36,889 nt of DNA from an uncultured Prevotella sp. (GTDB taxonomy: Bacteria > Bacteroidota > Bacteroidia > Bacteroidales > Bacteroidaceae): assembly GCA_900544825.1 (NCBI GenBank), contig UQWP01000033.1, forward strand, positions 1-36,889, in the 5' to 3' direction. The notes under the pieces were generated by a model that saw only the letters and a program-made list of their open reading frames with translations, was not told the DNA's origin and did not search any database. Below, piece by piece: positions 23,783 through 33,727 of this stretch (positions are counted from its first letter, which is position 1; the number at the start of each line of letters is the position of its first letter). A program made the translations under genes and the position numbers.

Positions 23783-26641
23783 ATGAGAAAACAATCAACT
23801 ATAGCTGTTCTGATGTTTGCATCCATCGCTGCCATGATGGTTGCAAACCCGGGTATGCCTGCCAAAAAACACAAGAAGACGCAGGCTGATTCCACTGCTG
23901 TGGCTGTGGGCGACTCCGTGAATGCCGATTCACTCGGCAAGAATCTCACCATGGAGATGGATGCCCCGGATGATACCACGAAGATGGATTCCCTACAGAA
24001 GGCTATATGGAAACATAATAAGGTGGTGGATGACAGTATCCGACTCGACAGTATCAACAGAAAGAAGTCGGGAGGCATCGACGCACCTGTACAGTATCAG
24101 GCCGACGACTCGCTGGTATATGATGCCCACCACAAGGTGGCGCATCTCTATGGAAACTCGAACGTGAAGTACGAGAACATGGATCTTACCTCCGACCGCA
24201 TCTCCATGGATCTGGACAAGAGCAATGTGAGAGCCAGCGGTACCAAGGACTCGATGGCTGATGGAGGCATCAAGGGAAAACCGGTCTTCAAGATGGGCAA
24301 TGATACCTATGATACCGATACCATCAAGTTCAACTTCAAGAGCAAGAAGGCCCTTATTAATAATGTATATACCGAGCAGCAGGATGGATTCCTCACCGGT
24401 ATGAAGTCGAAGCGAGATTCTTCGGGTGTCATCTATCTGCAGCATGGCAAATATACCACCTGCGATGATCCGCATCCCGACTTCTACATCTCGCTCTCCA
24501 GAGCCAAGGTGCGCCCCGGCAAGGATGTCATCTTCGGCCCCGCCTATCTCGTGGTCTGCGATGTGCCGATGCCGCTGGGTATCCCATACGGATTCTTCCC
24601 GTTCACCAAGAGCTACAGCAGCGGTTTCATCATGCCTACCTATGGTGATGAGAGCGACCGCGGTTTCTATCTCCGTGACGGTGGATATTATTTCGCCATC
24701 AGCGACAAGTGGGATCTGAAACTGCTGGGAGAAATCTACACCAAGGGTTCGTGGGGACTTTCTGCAGCCAGCAACTACCGCAAGCGATATAAGTATTCCG
24801 GTTCCTTCTACTTCAGTTACCAGGATACGCAGACGGGTGACAAGGGAATGCCTGACTTCACCAAGCAGGAGAGTTTCAAGGTACAGTGGAGTCACCGACA
24901 GGATTCCAAGGCAAATCCGTTCAGTTCGCTTTCGGCAAGCGTCAACTTCGCCACATCGAGCTATGAGCGCAACAACCTCAACTCGCTCTATAATCCTCAG
25001 ACGATGACGCAGAGTACGAGAACCTCTTCCGTAAGCTGGAGCACCACTTTCTCGAGCATCGGAATGTCACTCAGTTCTACGGCAAACCTTTCGCAGAATA
25101 TGCGTAACTCATCCATAGCGATGACCTTGCCCGACCTGAACATCAGTATCTCCCGCTTCTATCCTTTCCGCAGAAAGAAGATGGTGGGTGATGAGAAATG
25201 GTACGAGAAGATAGCCATGAGCTATACCGGACATATCTCCAACAGTATCAATACCAAGGAGGATAAGCTGATGCACAGTTCGCTCATCAAGGACTGGCGA
25301 AACGGATGGCAGCATCAGATTCCGGTGAGTGCATCCTTCACCCTCTTCAAATATCTCAACGTGAATCCTTCGTTCAACTTCACCGACCGTATGTACACCA
25401 ACAAGGTGGAGAAATCGTGGGATGCCACTGCGCAGAAAGAGGTTTGCGATACCACCTACGGATTCCACAACGTATATAACTGGAACATGAGCATAGGACT
25501 CTCTACCAAGCTTTACGGCTTCTGGATTCCTAACCGCAAGCTGTTCGGCAACAGGATAGACAGGATCCGCCACGTGATTACCCCGACGGTAAGCTTCAGC
25601 TATGCACCTGATTTCGGAGCATCGCATTACGGCTACTGGGATACTTATCAGAAGACTGATGCCGACGGCAATGTATCGCTGGTAAGTTATTCGCCCTATC
25701 AGAATGCCCTCTACGGCGTGCCGGGCAAGGGCAAGAGTGGTAACATTTCCTTCACTCTGGGCAACAACCTGGAGATGAAATGGAGAGACAAGAACGACAG
25801 CTTGAAGAAGGTGAGCCTCATTGATGCGTTTGATGTGAGCATGAGCTACAACACCGCTGCCAAGGTGCGCCCTTGGAGTGATATGAACATCAACCTGCGA
25901 CTGAAATGGTGGAAGAACTATACCTTCAACATGAATGCCGTGTTTGCCACCTACGCCTACGAGATGGACGAGAACGGCAACGTATATGTCGGCAACCACA
26001 CCGAGTGGGGCAAGGGCAGGTTCGGACGATTCCAGGGTATGTCGCAGAACTTCTCGTTCACCCTGAATCCTGAGAAGCTGAAGAAACTCTTCGGCGGAGG
26101 CAGTGATGAGGACGACAAGGACAAGAACAAGCGCAAGGACGATGACGATGAAGGTATGGATACCGACATAGAGAGCAACGTGGACGACAGTATGGAGAAG
26201 GGAAAGACGGGAGCCAAGAAGAGCGGTGGCGGAAAAGCCAAGACCGACTCGGACGGCTATATGGCATTCAAGATGCCATGGTCACTCACCTTCGGATATG
26301 GTATCACCATGCGTGAGGATACCCGAAGAGAGAAGTTCAATGAGAAATCGATGAGATATCCATACAAGTTCACCCAGAACCTGAATATGAGCGGTAACGT
26401 TCGTATCAGCGACGGATGGAACATCAGCTTCTCTTCCGGTTATGATTTTGATAATCATAAGCTGAGTATGACCACCGCAAGTCTGGCCCGTGACCTGCAC
26501 TGCTTCAACATGAGCTGTTCGGTAGTGCTGGCGCCATATACCAGCTATAACTTCACCTTCCGATGCAATGCAGCCACATTGACGGATGCCCTGAAGTATG
26601 ACAAGCGAAGCGGTTATTCGAATGCCGTACAGTGGTATTAA
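23783..26641 (+). CDS. lptD: LptD-like LPS-assembly outer-membrane protein
   Basis: Outer-membrane protein that inserts LPS into the outer leaflet. 952 residues, signal peptide about 1-22 (IAAMMVANP). A low-complexity Ser/Asp/Lys segment (about 28-98) leads into an OstA/LptA-like domain (about 100-205, with YQADDSLVYDAHHKVAHLYG), then a long beta barrel (about 215-952) with QHGKYTTCDDPHPDFYI and many aromatic alternating strands. The long form and the sequence style are those of Bacteroidota 'putative LPS assembly protein LptD'. Residues about 768-826 are a highly acidic/lysine-rich insert (DEDDKDKNKRKDDDDEG), probably a flexible loop or turn between late strands. It ends 29 bases before a strong terminator. 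Confidence 0.88.
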   Translation: MRKQSTIAVLMFASIAAMMVANPGMPAKKHKKTQADSTAVAVGDSVNADSLGKNLTMEMDAPDDTTKMDSLQKAIWKHNKVVDDSIRLDSINRKKSGGIDAPVQYQADDSLVYDAHHKVAHLYGNSNVKYENMDLTSDRISMDLDKSNVRASGTKDSMADGGIKGKPVFKMGNDTYDTDTIKFNFKSKKALINNVYTEQQDGFLTGMKSKRDSSGVIYLQHGKYTTCDDPHPDFYISLSRAKVRPGKDVIFGPAYLVVCDVPMPLGIPYGFFPFTKSYSSGFIMPTYGDESDRGFYLRDGGYYFAISDKWDLKLLGEIYTKGSWGLSAASNYRKRYKYSGSFYFSYQDTQTGDKGMPDFTKQESFKVQWSHRQDSKANPFSSLSASVNFATSSYERNNLNSLYNPQTMTQSTRTSSVSWSTTFSSIGMSLSSTANLSQNMRNSSIAMTLPDLNISISRFYPFRRKKMVGDEKWYEKIAMSYTGHISNSINTKEDKLMHSSLIKDWRNGWQHQIPVSASFTLFKYLNVNPSFNFTDRMYTNKVEKSWDATAQKEVCDTTYGFHNVYNWNMSIGLSTKLYGFWIPNRKLFGNRIDRIRHVITPTVSFSYAPDFGASHYGYWDTYQKTDADGNVSLVSYSPYQNALYGVPGKGKSGNISFTLGNNLEMKWRDKNDSLKKVSLIDAFDVSMSYNTAAKVRPWSDMNINLRLKWWKNYTFNMNAVFATYAYEMDENGNVYVGNHTEWGKGRFGRFQGMSQNFSFTLNPEKLKKLFGGGSDEDDKDKNKRKDDDDEGMDTDIESNVDDSMEKGKTGAKKSGGGKAKTDSDGYMAFKMPWSLTFGYGITMREDTRREKFNEKSMRYPYKFTQNLNMSGNVRISDGWNISFSSGYDFDNHKLSMTTASLARDLHCFNMSCSVVLAPYTSYNFTFRCNAATLTDALKYDKRSGYSNAVQWY

Positions 26642-26669
26642 GCCACCCGAAACGATATGAAATAGCAAG

Positions 26670-26715
26670 ACGAGGATAGCAAGTATTGAAAAAATGCTGG
26701 CTATCCTCGTTTTTT
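26670..26715 (+). terminator. Rho-independent terminator after lptD
   Basis: Perfect 11-bp stem ACGAGGATAGC with GCTATCCTCGT, loop of 19, then T6 with the last stem base. Confidence 0.88.
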
Positions 26716-26726
26716 ATGACCCTATA

Positions 26727-26758
26727 TTTGGATATGTCGAATTTTAATCGTATTTTTG
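26727..26758 (+). promoter_or_regulatory. Promoter of the second GH95 gene
   Basis: TTTG at 26727-26730 and TATTTTTG at 26751-26758, spacer 20. Predicted start near 26765, about 40 bases before the start codon. Confidence 0.72.
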
Positions 26759-26803
26759 TAGCGGTTATCTGAAAATAAGTAATCAGACTAAATAATATAT
26801 ATA

Positions 26804-29260
26804 ATGAACAAGAAAACCGTATCTATTTTAACCTTTGCGATGCTGGGGGCACTTTCTGCCACCGCACAGCAGAAGACACCATTGTCTTACTGGTTCGACA
26901 CGCCTGTAACCCTGAAGGGACAGCAAGTTTGGTATGGAGGCCATCCTGAGAAGTGGACTCACAAGAAGCCTATCTCGGCTGGTGATACCGCCCGCAATCC
27001 GGATTCGGATTGGGAGTCAAAGTCATTGCCTATCGGTAACGGAAGCATCGGGGCCAATATCCTGGGATCGGTGGAGGCTGAACGTATCACCCTGAACGAG
27101 AAGACGCTCTGGCGTGGCGGTCCGAACACCAAGAAGGGCGCTGCCTACTACTGGGATGTAAACAAGAAGTCTGCCCATGTGATGCAGGAAATCAGAGATG
27201 CCTTTGCTGCCAACGACTGGGAGAAGGCTTCGCAGCTCACCCGCAAGAACTTCAACAGTCCGGTGCCATACGAGTCTTATGCCGAAGATCCATTCCGTTT
27301 CGGTAGCTTTACCACGATGGGCGAGGCGTATATCGAGACCGGATTGAGCACCGTGGGAATGTCGAAATATCATCGTGCCCTGTCGCTCGATTCAGCTTTG
27401 GCTACCGTTTCTTTCGTCAAGGATGATGTGAGCTATCAGCGTGAGTATTTCATCTCTTATCCTGCTAATGTAATGGCTATCCGCTACAAGGCTTCCCGTC
27501 CAGGCAAGCAGAATCTCGTATTCTCCTATGCGCCTAACCCTGTTTCTACAGGTAAGATGGTGGCTGATGGCAAGAACGGTCTGCTCTGGAATGCACGTCT
27601 CGATAACAACGATATGCAGTATGCCATCCGCATCCGTGCCATCAACAAGGGCGGTAGCCTTTCGAACGAAGGTGGAAAGCTGACCGTGAAGGGTGCCGAC
27701 GAGGTGGTATTCCTCATTTCTGCTGATACCGATTACAAGGCAAACAATAACCCTGATTATAACGATCCTAAGACCTATGTGGGTGTGGATCCGCTGGCTA
27801 CTACCCAGGACTGGATGAGCAAGGCAGAGGACAAGGGATATGCGCAGCTGCTGGATGAGCATTACAAGGACTACAGCCGATTGTTCAATCGTGTGAGCCT
27901 GAATCTGAATGATGCGGCTAATGCCAACGATATGCCTATCGATGAGCGCCTGGCTAACTACCGCAAGGGCGCTAAGGATTTCTATCTGGAGCAGCTCTAC
28001 TATCAGTTTGGCCGCTATCTGCTCATCGCCTCTTCACGTCCTGGCAACATGCCAGCCAACCTGCAGGGTGTATGGCATAACAACGTGGATGGCCCTTGGC
28101 GTGTTGACTACCATAACAACATCAATCTCCAGATGAACTACTGGCCAGCATGCACCACCAACCTGAGCGAGTGCGAGCTTCCGCTCTTCGACTTCATCCA
28201 GACACAGGTGAAGCCGGGTGAGAAGACTGCCAAGTCATATTATGGTACCCGTGGCTGGACCACATCGGTATCCAGCAACATCTTCGGTTTCACCTCTCCG
28301 CTGTCAAGCGAGGATATGTCGTGGAACTTCTCTCCGTTTGCCGGTCCATGGTTGGCTACCCATCTTTGGGATTATTACGACTATACCCGCGATAAGAAGT
28401 TCCTGAGCGAGACTGCATACGATATCATCAAGGGAAGTGCCAACTTCGCCACAGATTATCTGTGGCATCGCAAGGATGGCGTCTATACAGCGGCTCCTTC
28501 CACCTCTCCAGAGCACGGACCGATAGACGAGGGTGCCACCTTTGCTCATGCCGTGATTCGTGAGATTCTGCTCGATGCGGTAGAGGCGAGCAAGATTCTG
28601 GGCAAGGATGCCAAGGACCGCAAGCAGTGGGAAGATGCCCTGAAGCACATTGCTCCTTATCAGATTGGCCGTTACGGACAGTTGATGGAGTGGTCTAAGG
28701 ATATCGATGATCCTAAGGATGAGCATCGCCATGTGAACCATCTCTTTGGTCTGCATCCGGGCCGTACCATTTCGCCTATCACTACTCCTGTGCTGGCGAA
28801 GGCAGCCAAGGTGGTATTGGAGCATCGTGGCGATGGTGCAACCGGTTGGTCTATGGGTTGGAAGCTGAACCAGTGGGCTCGTTTGCATGATGGCAACCAT
28901 GCCTACAAGCTTTATGGCAACCTCCTGAAGAATGGTACATTGGACAATCTCTGGGATACGCACGCTCCATTCCAGATTGACGGAAACTTTGGCGGAACAG
29001 CGGGTATCACCGAGATGCTGATGCAGAGTCACATGGGCTTTATCCATCTCCTGCCAGCCCTGCCTGATGTATGGCAGAAGGGTTCCGTCAAGGGGCTCCG
29101 TGCCAAGGGTAACTTCACGGTGGATATCTATTGGGACAACGGCCGCCTTACCAAGGCTGTCATCCTCTCCGGCTCCGGCGAACTTTGCCAGGTAAGATAT
29201 GGAGATAAAGTGAAGAAGATGAAGACCCGGAAGGGAAAGACCTATGAGGTTAAGTTTTAA
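26804..29260 (+). CDS. GH95 alpha-L-fucosidase-family glycoside hydrolase, exported (second copy)
   Basis: Inverting exo-alpha-fucosidase (or L-galactosidase) family enzyme, 818 residues, signal peptide about 1-21 (ending SATA). The N-terminal beta domain begins with LPIGNGSIGANILGSV (75-90) and LNEKTLWRGGPN, typical for GH95. In the catalytic domain N439 and N441 (YHNNINLQMNYW), E570 (STSPEHGP) and D726 (FQIDGNFGG) align with the catalytic set of AfcA. Unlike the first GH95 it has the canonical DGNFGGTAG. It is a single gene between its own promoter and a bidirectional terminator, not in a SusCD locus, so it may be expressed without the glycan signal controlling the other. Confidence 0.93.
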   Translation: MNKKTVSILTFAMLGALSATAQQKTPLSYWFDTPVTLKGQQVWYGGHPEKWTHKKPISAGDTARNPDSDWESKSLPIGNGSIGANILGSVEAERITLNEKTLWRGGPNTKKGAAYYWDVNKKSAHVMQEIRDAFAANDWEKASQLTRKNFNSPVPYESYAEDPFRFGSFTTMGEAYIETGLSTVGMSKYHRALSLDSALATVSFVKDDVSYQREYFISYPANVMAIRYKASRPGKQNLVFSYAPNPVSTGKMVADGKNGLLWNARLDNNDMQYAIRIRAINKGGSLSNEGGKLTVKGADEVVFLISADTDYKANNNPDYNDPKTYVGVDPLATTQDWMSKAEDKGYAQLLDEHYKDYSRLFNRVSLNLNDAANANDMPIDERLANYRKGAKDFYLEQLYYQFGRYLLIASSRPGNMPANLQGVWHNNVDGPWRVDYHNNINLQMNYWPACTTNLSECELPLFDFIQTQVKPGEKTAKSYYGTRGWTTSVSSNIFGFTSPLSSEDMSWNFSPFAGPWLATHLWDYYDYTRDKKFLSETAYDIIKGSANFATDYLWHRKDGVYTAAPSTSPEHGPIDEGATFAHAVIREILLDAVEASKILGKDAKDRKQWEDALKHIAPYQIGRYGQLMEWSKDIDDPKDEHRHVNHLFGLHPGRTISPITTPVLAKAAKVVLEHRGDGATGWSMGWKLNQWARLHDGNHAYKLYGNLLKNGTLDNLWDTHAPFQIDGNFGGTAGITEMLMQSHMGFIHLLPALPDVWQKGSVKGLRAKGNFTVDIYWDNGRLTKAVILSGSGELCQVRYGDKVKKMKTRKGKTYEVKF

Positions 29261-29261
29261 T

Positions 29262-29324
29262 TCATAAAAAATGTGGTTGATAAAACGGTTTTGTTTTCCG
29301 TTTTTTCAACCACATTTTTTATGA
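29262..29324. terminator. Bidirectional terminator (19-bp perfect stem plus 7-bp inner stem)
   Basis: TCATAAAAAATGTGGTTGA (29262-29280) pairs perfectly with 29306-29324, and AAAACGG/CCGTTTT extends it after a single T-T mismatch. A-rich and T-rich flanks serve both directions. It touches the helicase stop codon at 29325-29327. Confidence 0.92.
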
Positions 29325-31061
29325 TTATTCCGTGAGATGCTTCAGCCTTCTCTTTGCCTCGGGATGGCTAGGGTAGAGGGTGAGTGCTTTTTGGTAATTG
29401 GTGATGGCAGCTTCTTTCATACCCTCCTTCTCGCATTCCTTGCCCATGATGACATACTCCGTGGCAAGGCGTTTGAGGAATTTCTCCTGCTTCTTTTTCT
29501 CCTCATCCTTCTGCTTGATCACCTCCCGCAACCGCTCGTTTTCGGCTTGCAGTTCATTCACCTTATTCAGTTTCTTGCGGATGAAGCGCTTGGCAAGCGG
29601 ATGCTCGATGTCATAACGGCTGTGGATGGCAAGGAAGAAATTATCCAGAGCGGTTTGCATGTCGCCCTTGTCAAACGCCTTTACGGCATCGTGGTATTGA
29701 CGGTCTGCCTTGCTTTGCGTCAGCGCCGTGTGGATGTTGTTCTGGTTGTTATACTGGCGGGCAAACTGCTTCACCTCGTTGCGCACGAATATCTCGCTGG
29801 GACGGATAGGCTCCTGCAGACTGATACCCTCCAGACTGGTGCAGCGAGATAATGCCACATAGGTCTGACCGCCTGCAAAGACTCCTCCCGTGAAATCTAT
29901 CTTCACTTGATTGAAAGTCAGACCCTGACTCTTGTGGACGGTAATCGCCCAGGCAAGTCGGATAGGATATTGTTCGTATCTGCCTATTTCCTCTTCCTCA
30001 ATTTTCTTTTCCACCTCGTTGAAATGATAGCGCATGTTGCTCCAGGCGGCAGGTTCCACCATTACATCCTGTCCGTTCTCCGTGCGCACATATATCTTGG
30101 CATCATCCTCATCATCGAAGCCGATGATGGTGCCCAGGGTTCCGTTCACCCATTGGTGCTCGATATCATTCTTGATAAAGATAACCTGTGCTCCGGTCTT
30201 CAGATACAGTTCAATAGGGGTAGGCAGACTGCTTTCCGGAAACTCGCCCTGGATATTGCCCCGGAAGAGTGTTGGCTCGCCTGGCAGGAGCTTGAGCTGG
30301 TTCTCGTTGATGAAATCCACGGTATCTCGGCGGGTGGAGAGGGTGATGGCAAGCTTGGAATCACTCTCGTCGAGCTGGGCGCCTACCCGCTGGTTGAGCA
30401 GCTGCAGGTCTTGACTCTGTGCCTGACTGGTTCGGATATGGTCGAGGATGCCGATGAAGACGGGGTCGCTCTGGCGATACACCTTCTTGAGTTCGATGCT
30501 GACGAGCTGGAACTGCTGGAAGATCTTGGCATCGAAGAAGAAGCTGCTGCGGTAGAAAGGATTCAGCAGTTTGCGGTCATCCTCCTTCACCACCGGTTCC
30601 AACTGATAGATGTCGCCCACCAGCAGGAGCTGCTTTCCTCCGAATGGCTCTCTCATGTTGCGGCAATATACACGTAGCACCTTGTCAATGAAATCGATGA
30701 TGTCGGCACGCACCATACTGATCTCATCGATGATGATGAGTTCCACTTCACGGATAATCTTGATTTTCTCGGAATTATACTTCAATGTATTCCGGATGTT
30801 GCGTACGGAATACATACTGTCGTTGGGCAGCAGGGGGTGGAAGGGCAGTTTGAAGAAACTGTGCAGGGTGCTTCCGCCGGCATTGATGGCTGCGATGCCC
30901 GTAGGTGCCAGAACGATGTGTTTCTTTTTGGTATTGGCTGCGATGTACCGCAGAAAAGTAGATTTACCCGTCCCCGCCTTTCCGGTGAGGAAAAGCGAAC
31001 GACGGGTAAACTGTATGATTTGGAGTGCATTCTGCAGCTCCGCATTGTCGAGATCAATCAT
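29325..31061 (-). CDS. PIF1-like SF1B DNA helicase with C-terminal TPR
   Basis: ATP-dependent 5'-3' DNA helicase family. 578 residues. Walker A GKAGTGKST at 27-35, motif Ia VLAPTGIAAINAGGSTLHSFF (around 50-70), Walker B IIIDEIS (D112, E113), and later the UvrD_C_2-type RLAWAITVHKSQGLTF and ALSRC. After the helicase domain, about 455-578, lie a TPR-like repeat (DMQTALDNFFLAI), a coiled coil rich in Glu/Lys, and a final TPR (AAITNYQKALTLYPSHPEAK), an uncommon addition that may mediate protein contacts. It starts 9 bases after the PBP1A stop, so it is the second gene of that unit. Confidence 0.9.
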   Translation of the reverse strand: MIDLDNAELQNALQIIQFTRRSLFLTGKAGTGKSTFLRYIAANTKKKHIVLAPTGIAAINAGGSTLHSFFKLPFHPLLPNDSMYSVRNIRNTLKYNSEKIKIIREVELIIIDEISMVRADIIDFIDKVLRVYCRNMREPFGGKQLLLVGDIYQLEPVVKEDDRKLLNPFYRSSFFFDAKIFQQFQLVSIELKKVYRQSDPVFIGILDHIRTSQAQSQDLQLLNQRVGAQLDESDSKLAITLSTRRDTVDFINENQLKLLPGEPTLFRGNIQGEFPESSLPTPIELYLKTGAQVIFIKNDIEHQWVNGTLGTIIGFDDEDDAKIYVRTENGQDVMVEPAAWSNMRYHFNEVEKKIEEEEIGRYEQYPIRLAWAITVHKSQGLTFNQVKIDFTGGVFAGGQTYVALSRCTSLEGISLQEPIRPSEIFVRNEVKQFARQYNNQNNIHTALTQSKADRQYHDAVKAFDKGDMQTALDNFFLAIHSRYDIEHPLAKRFIRKKLNKVNELQAENERLREVIKQKDEEKKKQEKFLKRLATEYVIMGKECEKEGMKEAAITNYQKALTLYPSHPEAKRRLKHLTE

Positions 31062-31070
31062 ATTTAAATT

Positions 31071-33623
31071 TTAAAGGTCGTCGAAGTTGACAGGCTGTTC
31101 TGTTGGCTTTGTCTTCTTCTTCTCTTTCTTTTCTTCTGTAGCTCCTGAAGCAGAAGTAGAAGATTCTCCTTCCGACTTGACAGCAGGAACCTCCTTGGTA
31201 ATAGGGTGTCCGTTTTCATCGAGGATGATTTCCTCAGTGAATGCGGTGCTATCTACACGGGTGGTATCTACCTTAGGTTTTGGCGCATAGCTTGCGCAGA
31301 TATACATATCTCGTGTGATGTCGCCATCCTGTGGCTTGTCGAACTTGGCATGATACTGCTGGAAGGCTGGATCGCTGAACACAGACTGCAGGAAGTAACC
31401 ACATACCGGCAATGCTGTTCGGGCACCCTGACCCAAGGCTCCGGTGCGGAAGTGGAGACAGCGATATTCGCCACCTACCCAGGCACCGACCACCAGTTTA
31501 GGGCTGACGCACATGAACCAGGCATCAGAGTGATTGTTGGTAGTACCTGTCTTTCCACCAAACTCGGTGTCGCGGAATTTGCCTACATATCCCCAGAGGC
31601 TCTGCGAAGTACCGCCTGGCTCTCGCATACCGCCCTGGAGCAGCTGCTGCATCAGGAAGGCACTCTTGTAAGGAATCACCTGCTCCTCTGTAGAAGGACC
31701 TTCATATACCACCTTGCCGTCGTGATCGACAATCTTGGTAACCAATACCGGGTCGTGGTGCTTACCATTGTTTGAAATGGTGCTGTATGCGCACGCCATC
31801 TCCAGCAGGTTGACATCGCTGGAACCCAAGGCAAGGGCTGGTGTATCATCCAGTGGACTGTTGATACCCATCTTCTGGGCGGTCTCGATGATGCGCTTGA
31901 TGCCCATCTCCTGTCCCAGGCGTACTGCCACGGAGTTGATACTCTTGGCAAAGGCACTCTTCAATGGGATGCTGTCGCCCGAGAATGAACCGTTGGCGTT
32001 GGATGGTCGCCAGGTGGTCATCTCGTGCTTCTTCTTGTCATATACCTCCATGGAGATATATTCGTCGCGGCGCTTGTCGCAAGGAGTCAATCCCTGGTTC
32101 ATTGCCTCGGTATAGACGAAGAGCTTGAAGGTAGAACCCGGCTGGCGCTCGGCTGTTACCTTGTCATACTTCCAGTGGTCGAAGTCGATGTCGCCCACCC
32201 ATGCTTTCACGGCTCCCGTCTGTGGCTCCATTGCCACGAAAGCGCTGTGCATGAAGGTAGTCATATACTTGATACTATCCTCAGAAGTCATGTTGATGGT
32301 GATGCTTCCCTTGTCGTAATCGAACACCTTTACCGGGTGAACCCACTCCTTATAATAGTAGTTCACTGAGTCTGGATTGTTAGGGAAACGAGCCACCAGA
32401 TCCTTGTAGAATGGCTGTCGCTCGGCGATGCCCTGAATGAAGTTTGGAATCACCTGATGGTTCTCATCCTGCCAAGGCTCCTGTCCCATCCATTTTCCCT
32501 TTCCTGCCTGTGAGCGGCGGATGCTCCAGTGATTGTTGAAGTTCTGCTGCACCTGCTTCATCTGCTTGCGGGCTGCCTCCTCGGCATACTTCTGCATGCG
32601 GGTATCTATGGTGGTATAGATTTTCAAACCGCTGGTATAGAGGTCGTAACCTTCTTCCTTGCACCAGTCTTTCAAGTAGTTGGCTACAGCCTCACGGAAG
32701 TATTTTGCCTGTCCGTCGTAGTTTTCCTCTACCTTGAAGTCGAGCTTGATAGGCTCTGCTTTGAGCTGGTCGTATTCTGCATGTGACAGATCACCGTGTG
32801 TCACCATATTATATAATACGGTATTGCGGCGTGCCAGACTGTTCTCCGGATTGGTACGTGGATTGTAATAGGTGGTAGCTTTCAGCATACCCACGAGTAC
32901 GGCAGCCTGGTCGGTGGTCAACTCCTTAGGAGTGGTATTGAAGTAAGTCTTGGCGGCAGTCTTGATACCGTAAGAGTTACTACCGAAATCCACGGTGTTG
33001 GCATACATGGTGATGATTTCCTTCTTCGAGAAAATCGTCTCCAGCTTCACGGCGATGATCCACTCCTTGCTCTTGATGATGAGCAGGCGGAGCACAGGCA
33101 CCTTACCGAGCAATCCCGTAGAATACTGCGAACGGACGCGGAACATATTCTTTGCCAGCTGCTGGGTGATGGTAGAAGCACCACGGCCATTGTGATGCAG
33201 GAGAGCATCCTTGGCAGCAGCGAAAACGCCGATAGGGTCGATACCGATGTGCTTGTAGAAACGCTCATCCTCGGTATCCACCAATGCCTTGAAGAAGGCA
33301 GGGGTCACCTCGTCGTATTCTACAGGAGTACGATTCTCATTGAAATACTTACCGATGAGCTTGCCATCGGCACTATAAATCATGGAAGCCTCGGAAGTCT
33401 GAGGATTCAGGATACCTGAGAAATAACCAGGCGACTTACCGAAAAGCCATAAGAAGTTAATATCGACAGCACCTAAATAAAGGATAAAGGCGACAATACA
33501 ACTTGCCAAGGCGACTACCGTCTTGGTGTACCACGCTCTTCCCTGATACAATGTCTTGTACCAAGGCCAAAAGGCGCAAAGCTTTTGCCATATCCAGGCA
33601 AAGATAGTCTTGACTTTGTTCAT
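31071..33623 (-). CDS. Class A penicillin-binding protein (PBP1A type)
   Basis: Bifunctional peptidoglycan synthase at the inner membrane, 850 residues from the ATG at 33623. An upstream ATG at 33659 is rejected because the predicted transcription start (about 33642) lies after it. One membrane span about 34-54. Glycosyltransferase (GT51) motifs: VDTEDERFYKH with E118, and GRGASTITQQLAKN. Transpeptidase motifs: S497-TFK (RQPGSTFK), S561-IN and K691-TG (GGKTGTTNN). The C-terminal tail (about 790-850) is rich in Thr/Ser/Glu/Lys and ends NFDDL, a disordered extension. Downstream helicase gene follows by 9 bases. Confidence 0.95.
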   Translation of the reverse strand: MNKVKTIFAWIWQKLCAFWPWYKTLYQGRAWYTKTVVALASCIVAFILYLGAVDINFLWLFGKSPGYFSGILNPQTSEASMIYSADGKLIGKYFNENRTPVEYDEVTPAFFKALVDTEDERFYKHIGIDPIGVFAAAKDALLHHNGRGASTITQQLAKNMFRVRSQYSTGLLGKVPVLRLLIIKSKEWIIAVKLETIFSKKEIITMYANTVDFGSNSYGIKTAAKTYFNTTPKELTTDQAAVLVGMLKATTYYNPRTNPENSLARRNTVLYNMVTHGDLSHAEYDQLKAEPIKLDFKVEENYDGQAKYFREAVANYLKDWCKEEGYDLYTSGLKIYTTIDTRMQKYAEEAARKQMKQVQQNFNNHWSIRRSQAGKGKWMGQEPWQDENHQVIPNFIQGIAERQPFYKDLVARFPNNPDSVNYYYKEWVHPVKVFDYDKGSITINMTSEDSIKYMTTFMHSAFVAMEPQTGAVKAWVGDIDFDHWKYDKVTAERQPGSTFKLFVYTEAMNQGLTPCDKRRDEYISMEVYDKKKHEMTTWRPSNANGSFSGDSIPLKSAFAKSINSVAVRLGQEMGIKRIIETAQKMGINSPLDDTPALALGSSDVNLLEMACAYSTISNNGKHHDPVLVTKIVDHDGKVVYEGPSTEEQVIPYKSAFLMQQLLQGGMREPGGTSQSLWGYVGKFRDTEFGGKTGTTNNHSDAWFMCVSPKLVVGAWVGGEYRCLHFRTGALGQGARTALPVCGYFLQSVFSDPAFQQYHAKFDKPQDGDITRDMYICASYAPKPKVDTTRVDSTAFTEEIILDENGHPITKEVPAVKSEGESSTSASGATEEKKEKKKTKPTEQPVNFDDL

Positions 33624-33648
33624 AATCGTTTTTCTGTTTTTGTCGGTG

Positions 33649-33656
33649 CAAAGGTA
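33649..33656 (-). promoter_or_regulatory. -7 promoter element of the PBP1A-helicase unit
   Basis: On the minus strand TACCTTTG followed by CACC. It lies 26 bases before the chosen PBP1A start and decides between the two candidate start codons. Confidence 0.65.
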
Positions 33657-33727
33657 CAATAATAATTTGAAAAACCATCAATCTTTGTGTTTTTATTTGT
33701 TATAAAGTCTCAATCGATGTGTATGAA

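Noticed and set aside
23993..24895. 300-residue frame opposite lptD
   Set aside because: Antisense shadow produced by codon bias of lptD; no ribosome site or promoter.
29907..30677. 256-residue frame opposite the helicase
   Set aside because: Antisense of a gene with full Walker A and B motifs; no start signal or domain of its own.
33624..33659. Upstream start of PBP1A at 33659
   Set aside because: The -7 element at 33649-33656 predicts a transcript starting after that ATG; the ATG at 33623 gives the normal short cytoplasmic N-terminus.
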